Of a stretch of 64,000 nt of DNA, positions 63,213-64,000 are shown piece by piece; positions within the stretch are counted from its first letter, which is position 1, and every line of letters begins with the position of its first letter. The DNA lies in NCBI RefSeq assembly GCF_016616885.1, contig NZ_CP067102.1:6104501-6168500 (forward strand), in the 5' to 3' direction. Source of the stretch: Bradyrhizobium diazoefficiens. GTDB taxonomy: Bacteria > Pseudomonadota > Alphaproteobacteria > Rhizobiales > Xanthobacteraceae. The notes beneath the pieces are model-generated. The model worked only from the letters and a program-made list of their open reading frames with translations, was not told where the DNA came from and did no database searches. Both the position numbers and the translations under genes were made by a program.

Positions 63213-63654
63213 ATCGATAGTCCACATCGCTGCGCTGATCGTCGGTCTCGCGTTCGTCGCCAACGCGCGCGCAGAAGGCCTAGCGCCCTATGAGATCACC
63301 GGCGACGGCATCGCGGATTCGCTCACAGGCGCGCCCGGCGATGCCGCGCGCGGACGTGCGCTGGTGCTGGCGCGCACGACGACCTGTATCCTCTGCCATT
63401 CCGGCCCCTTCCCGGAAACGCGGTTCCAGGGCGACCTCGCGCCTGATCTCACCGGCGCGGGGAACCGCTGGACAGTGAGCCAGTTGCGGCTTCGGCTGGT
63501 TGACGCCTCGCGCTTCAATCCGGACACCATCATGCCGTCCTACTATCGTGCGGACGGCCTCGTCCGCGTCGGGCGCAATTTCACCGGCAGGCCGATACTG
63601 TCGGCCGCCGAGATCGAGGACATCGTGACCTATCTTGCAACACTTCGGGACTAG
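63205..63654 (+). CDS. soxX: Sulfur-oxidising cytochrome c SoxX
   Basis: A 149-residue periplasmic monoheme cytochrome. The signal peptide ends near ANARAEG. The heme motif is TTTCILCHSGPF (Cys61, Cys64, His65) and the distal Met lies in DTIMPSYYR, the SoxX hallmark. SoxX pairs with SoxA to load sulfur on SoxY. The start is TTG at 63205, overlapping the soxF stop by 8 nt, because homology and the signal peptide require it and no ATG is available. Confidence 0.9.
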   Translation: MARSIVHIAALIVGLAFVANARAEGLAPYEITGDGIADSLTGAPGDAARGRALVLARTTTCILCHSGPFPETRFQGDLAPDLTGAGNRWTVSQLRLRLVDASRFNPDTIMPSYYRADGLVRVGRNFTGRPILSAAEIEDIVTYLATLRD

Positions 63655-63662
63655 GACTGGCC

Positions 63663-64000
63663 ATGCCAACGACGCGACGACAATTTTTAAGTCTGGCTGG
63701 CAGCGTCACGGTCATTCCGATCGTTACACCACGGCCGGTCGAAGCAACGCCGGCGATGCTCAACACCGCGATCCGCAACGTCGTTGGCGAGGCGCCGATT
63801 CGCGCGGGCAAGGTCAAGCTGGACATTCCGCCGCTGGTCGAGAATGGCAACACAGTGCCGATGACGGTGAGCGTTTCAAGTCCGATGACGGCAGACGACT
63901 ACGTCAAGAGCATCCATGTCTTCAACGAGAAGAACCCGCAGCCGAACATCGGTAATTTCTATCTGAACCCTTCGTCCGGCCGCGCCGAGATCTCGACGCG
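63663..64000 (+). CDS. soxY: Sulfur-carrier protein SoxY (3' end beyond window)
   Basis: The first 112 codons of SoxY. It has a twin-arginine signal (TTRRQFLSLAG), then AIRNVVGEAPIRAGKVKLDI, the SoxY start, and PPLVENGNTVPMTVSVSSPM with a following IHVFNEKNPQPNIGNFYL. The C-terminal GGCG(A)-type sulfur-carrying Cys lies beyond the window. It follows soxX after 8 nt; soxZ, A and B probably continue the operon. Confidence 0.9.
   Translation, partial: MPTTRRQFLSLAGSVTVIPIVTPRPVEATPAMLNTAIRNVVGEAPIRAGKVKLDIPPLVENGNTVPMTVSVSSPMTADDYVKSIHVFNEKNPQPNIGNFYLNPSSGRAEIST

Noticed and set aside
1..64000. tRNA, rRNA, riboswitch or insertion-sequence signatures
   Set aside because: None was found by reading for conserved RNA elements, transposase motifs or terminal inverted repeats; a covariance-model scan would be the deciding test.

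Overview
This window looks like chromosomal DNA of a Bradyrhizobium-type alphaproteobacterium (Bradyrhizobium/Rhodopseudomonas group). The reasons are uniformly GC-rich coding DNA, the gene families present (TRAP transporters, FixK/CcoIS remnants, a Sox cluster, an isoquinoline 1-oxidoreductase pair, EcfG-like promoter matches) and several dispersed palindromic intergenic repeats of the kind common in that group. No rRNA, tRNA, CRISPR array or intact insertion sequence was seen. The placement is inferred from gene content, not from a search.

Layout. 0-2 kb: the 5' part of a LysR gene diverges from a DUF1330 plus ABM monooxygenase pair, followed by a small secreted protein and an ASCH protein. 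2-11 kb: a minus-strand block with a CoA-transferase gene carrying an in-frame amber codon, a complete five-gene peptide-type ABC importer, a zinc alcohol dehydrogenase and an isocitrate/isopropylmalate-type dehydrogenase. 11-19 kb: a GlgA-like synthase, a DUF2236 oxygenase, a patatin, LysR, a peroxiredoxin, a secreted cupin and an MFS exporter. 18.9-20.9 kb: a degraded microaerobic locus with intact ccoS, a 5'-truncated and twice frameshifted ccoI, and directly abutting it in opposite orientation the 3' end of a fixK-like gene, itself frameshifted.

21-28 kb: a tight minus-strand operon (ABC exporter, amylo-1,6-glucosidase, PRC-barrel, MFS) divergent from a glycosyltransferase, with EcfG-like promoter matches on both sides. 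28-34 kb: a TRAP transporter (DctP, then fused DctQM) with a perfect 14-bp hairpin between its genes, followed by an alkylsulfatase. 34-38 kb: a trans-aconitate methyltransferase-like gene, an SDR lacking the usual Tyr, a CadC-like regulator, a DUF1127 protein, two gene remnants and a rifampin ADP-ribosyltransferase (arr). 38-46 kb: three AraC-family regulators around an alpha/beta hydrolase, FAD oxidoreductase, MBL hydrolase and SDR run.

46.6-52 kb: a 1365-residue YadA-type trimeric autotransporter adhesin overlapping an IalB-family gene and followed by a further exported protein, apparently one surface operon. 52-59 kb: a second isocitrate/isopropylmalate-type dehydrogenase, a DHA2 MFS exporter, an unfamiliar 731-residue membrane-anchored protein with a phospholipase A2-like CxxHDxCY motif, and a B12-binding radical SAM enzyme. 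59-64 kb: an isoquinoline 1-oxidoreductase-type molybdoenzyme pair, a strong terminator, and the start of a sox thiosulfate/sulfide oxidation operon (soxF, soxX, soxY; the last runs off the end).

Starts were chosen by ribosome-binding sites and family length. No alignment was run, so family names rest on motif recognition.
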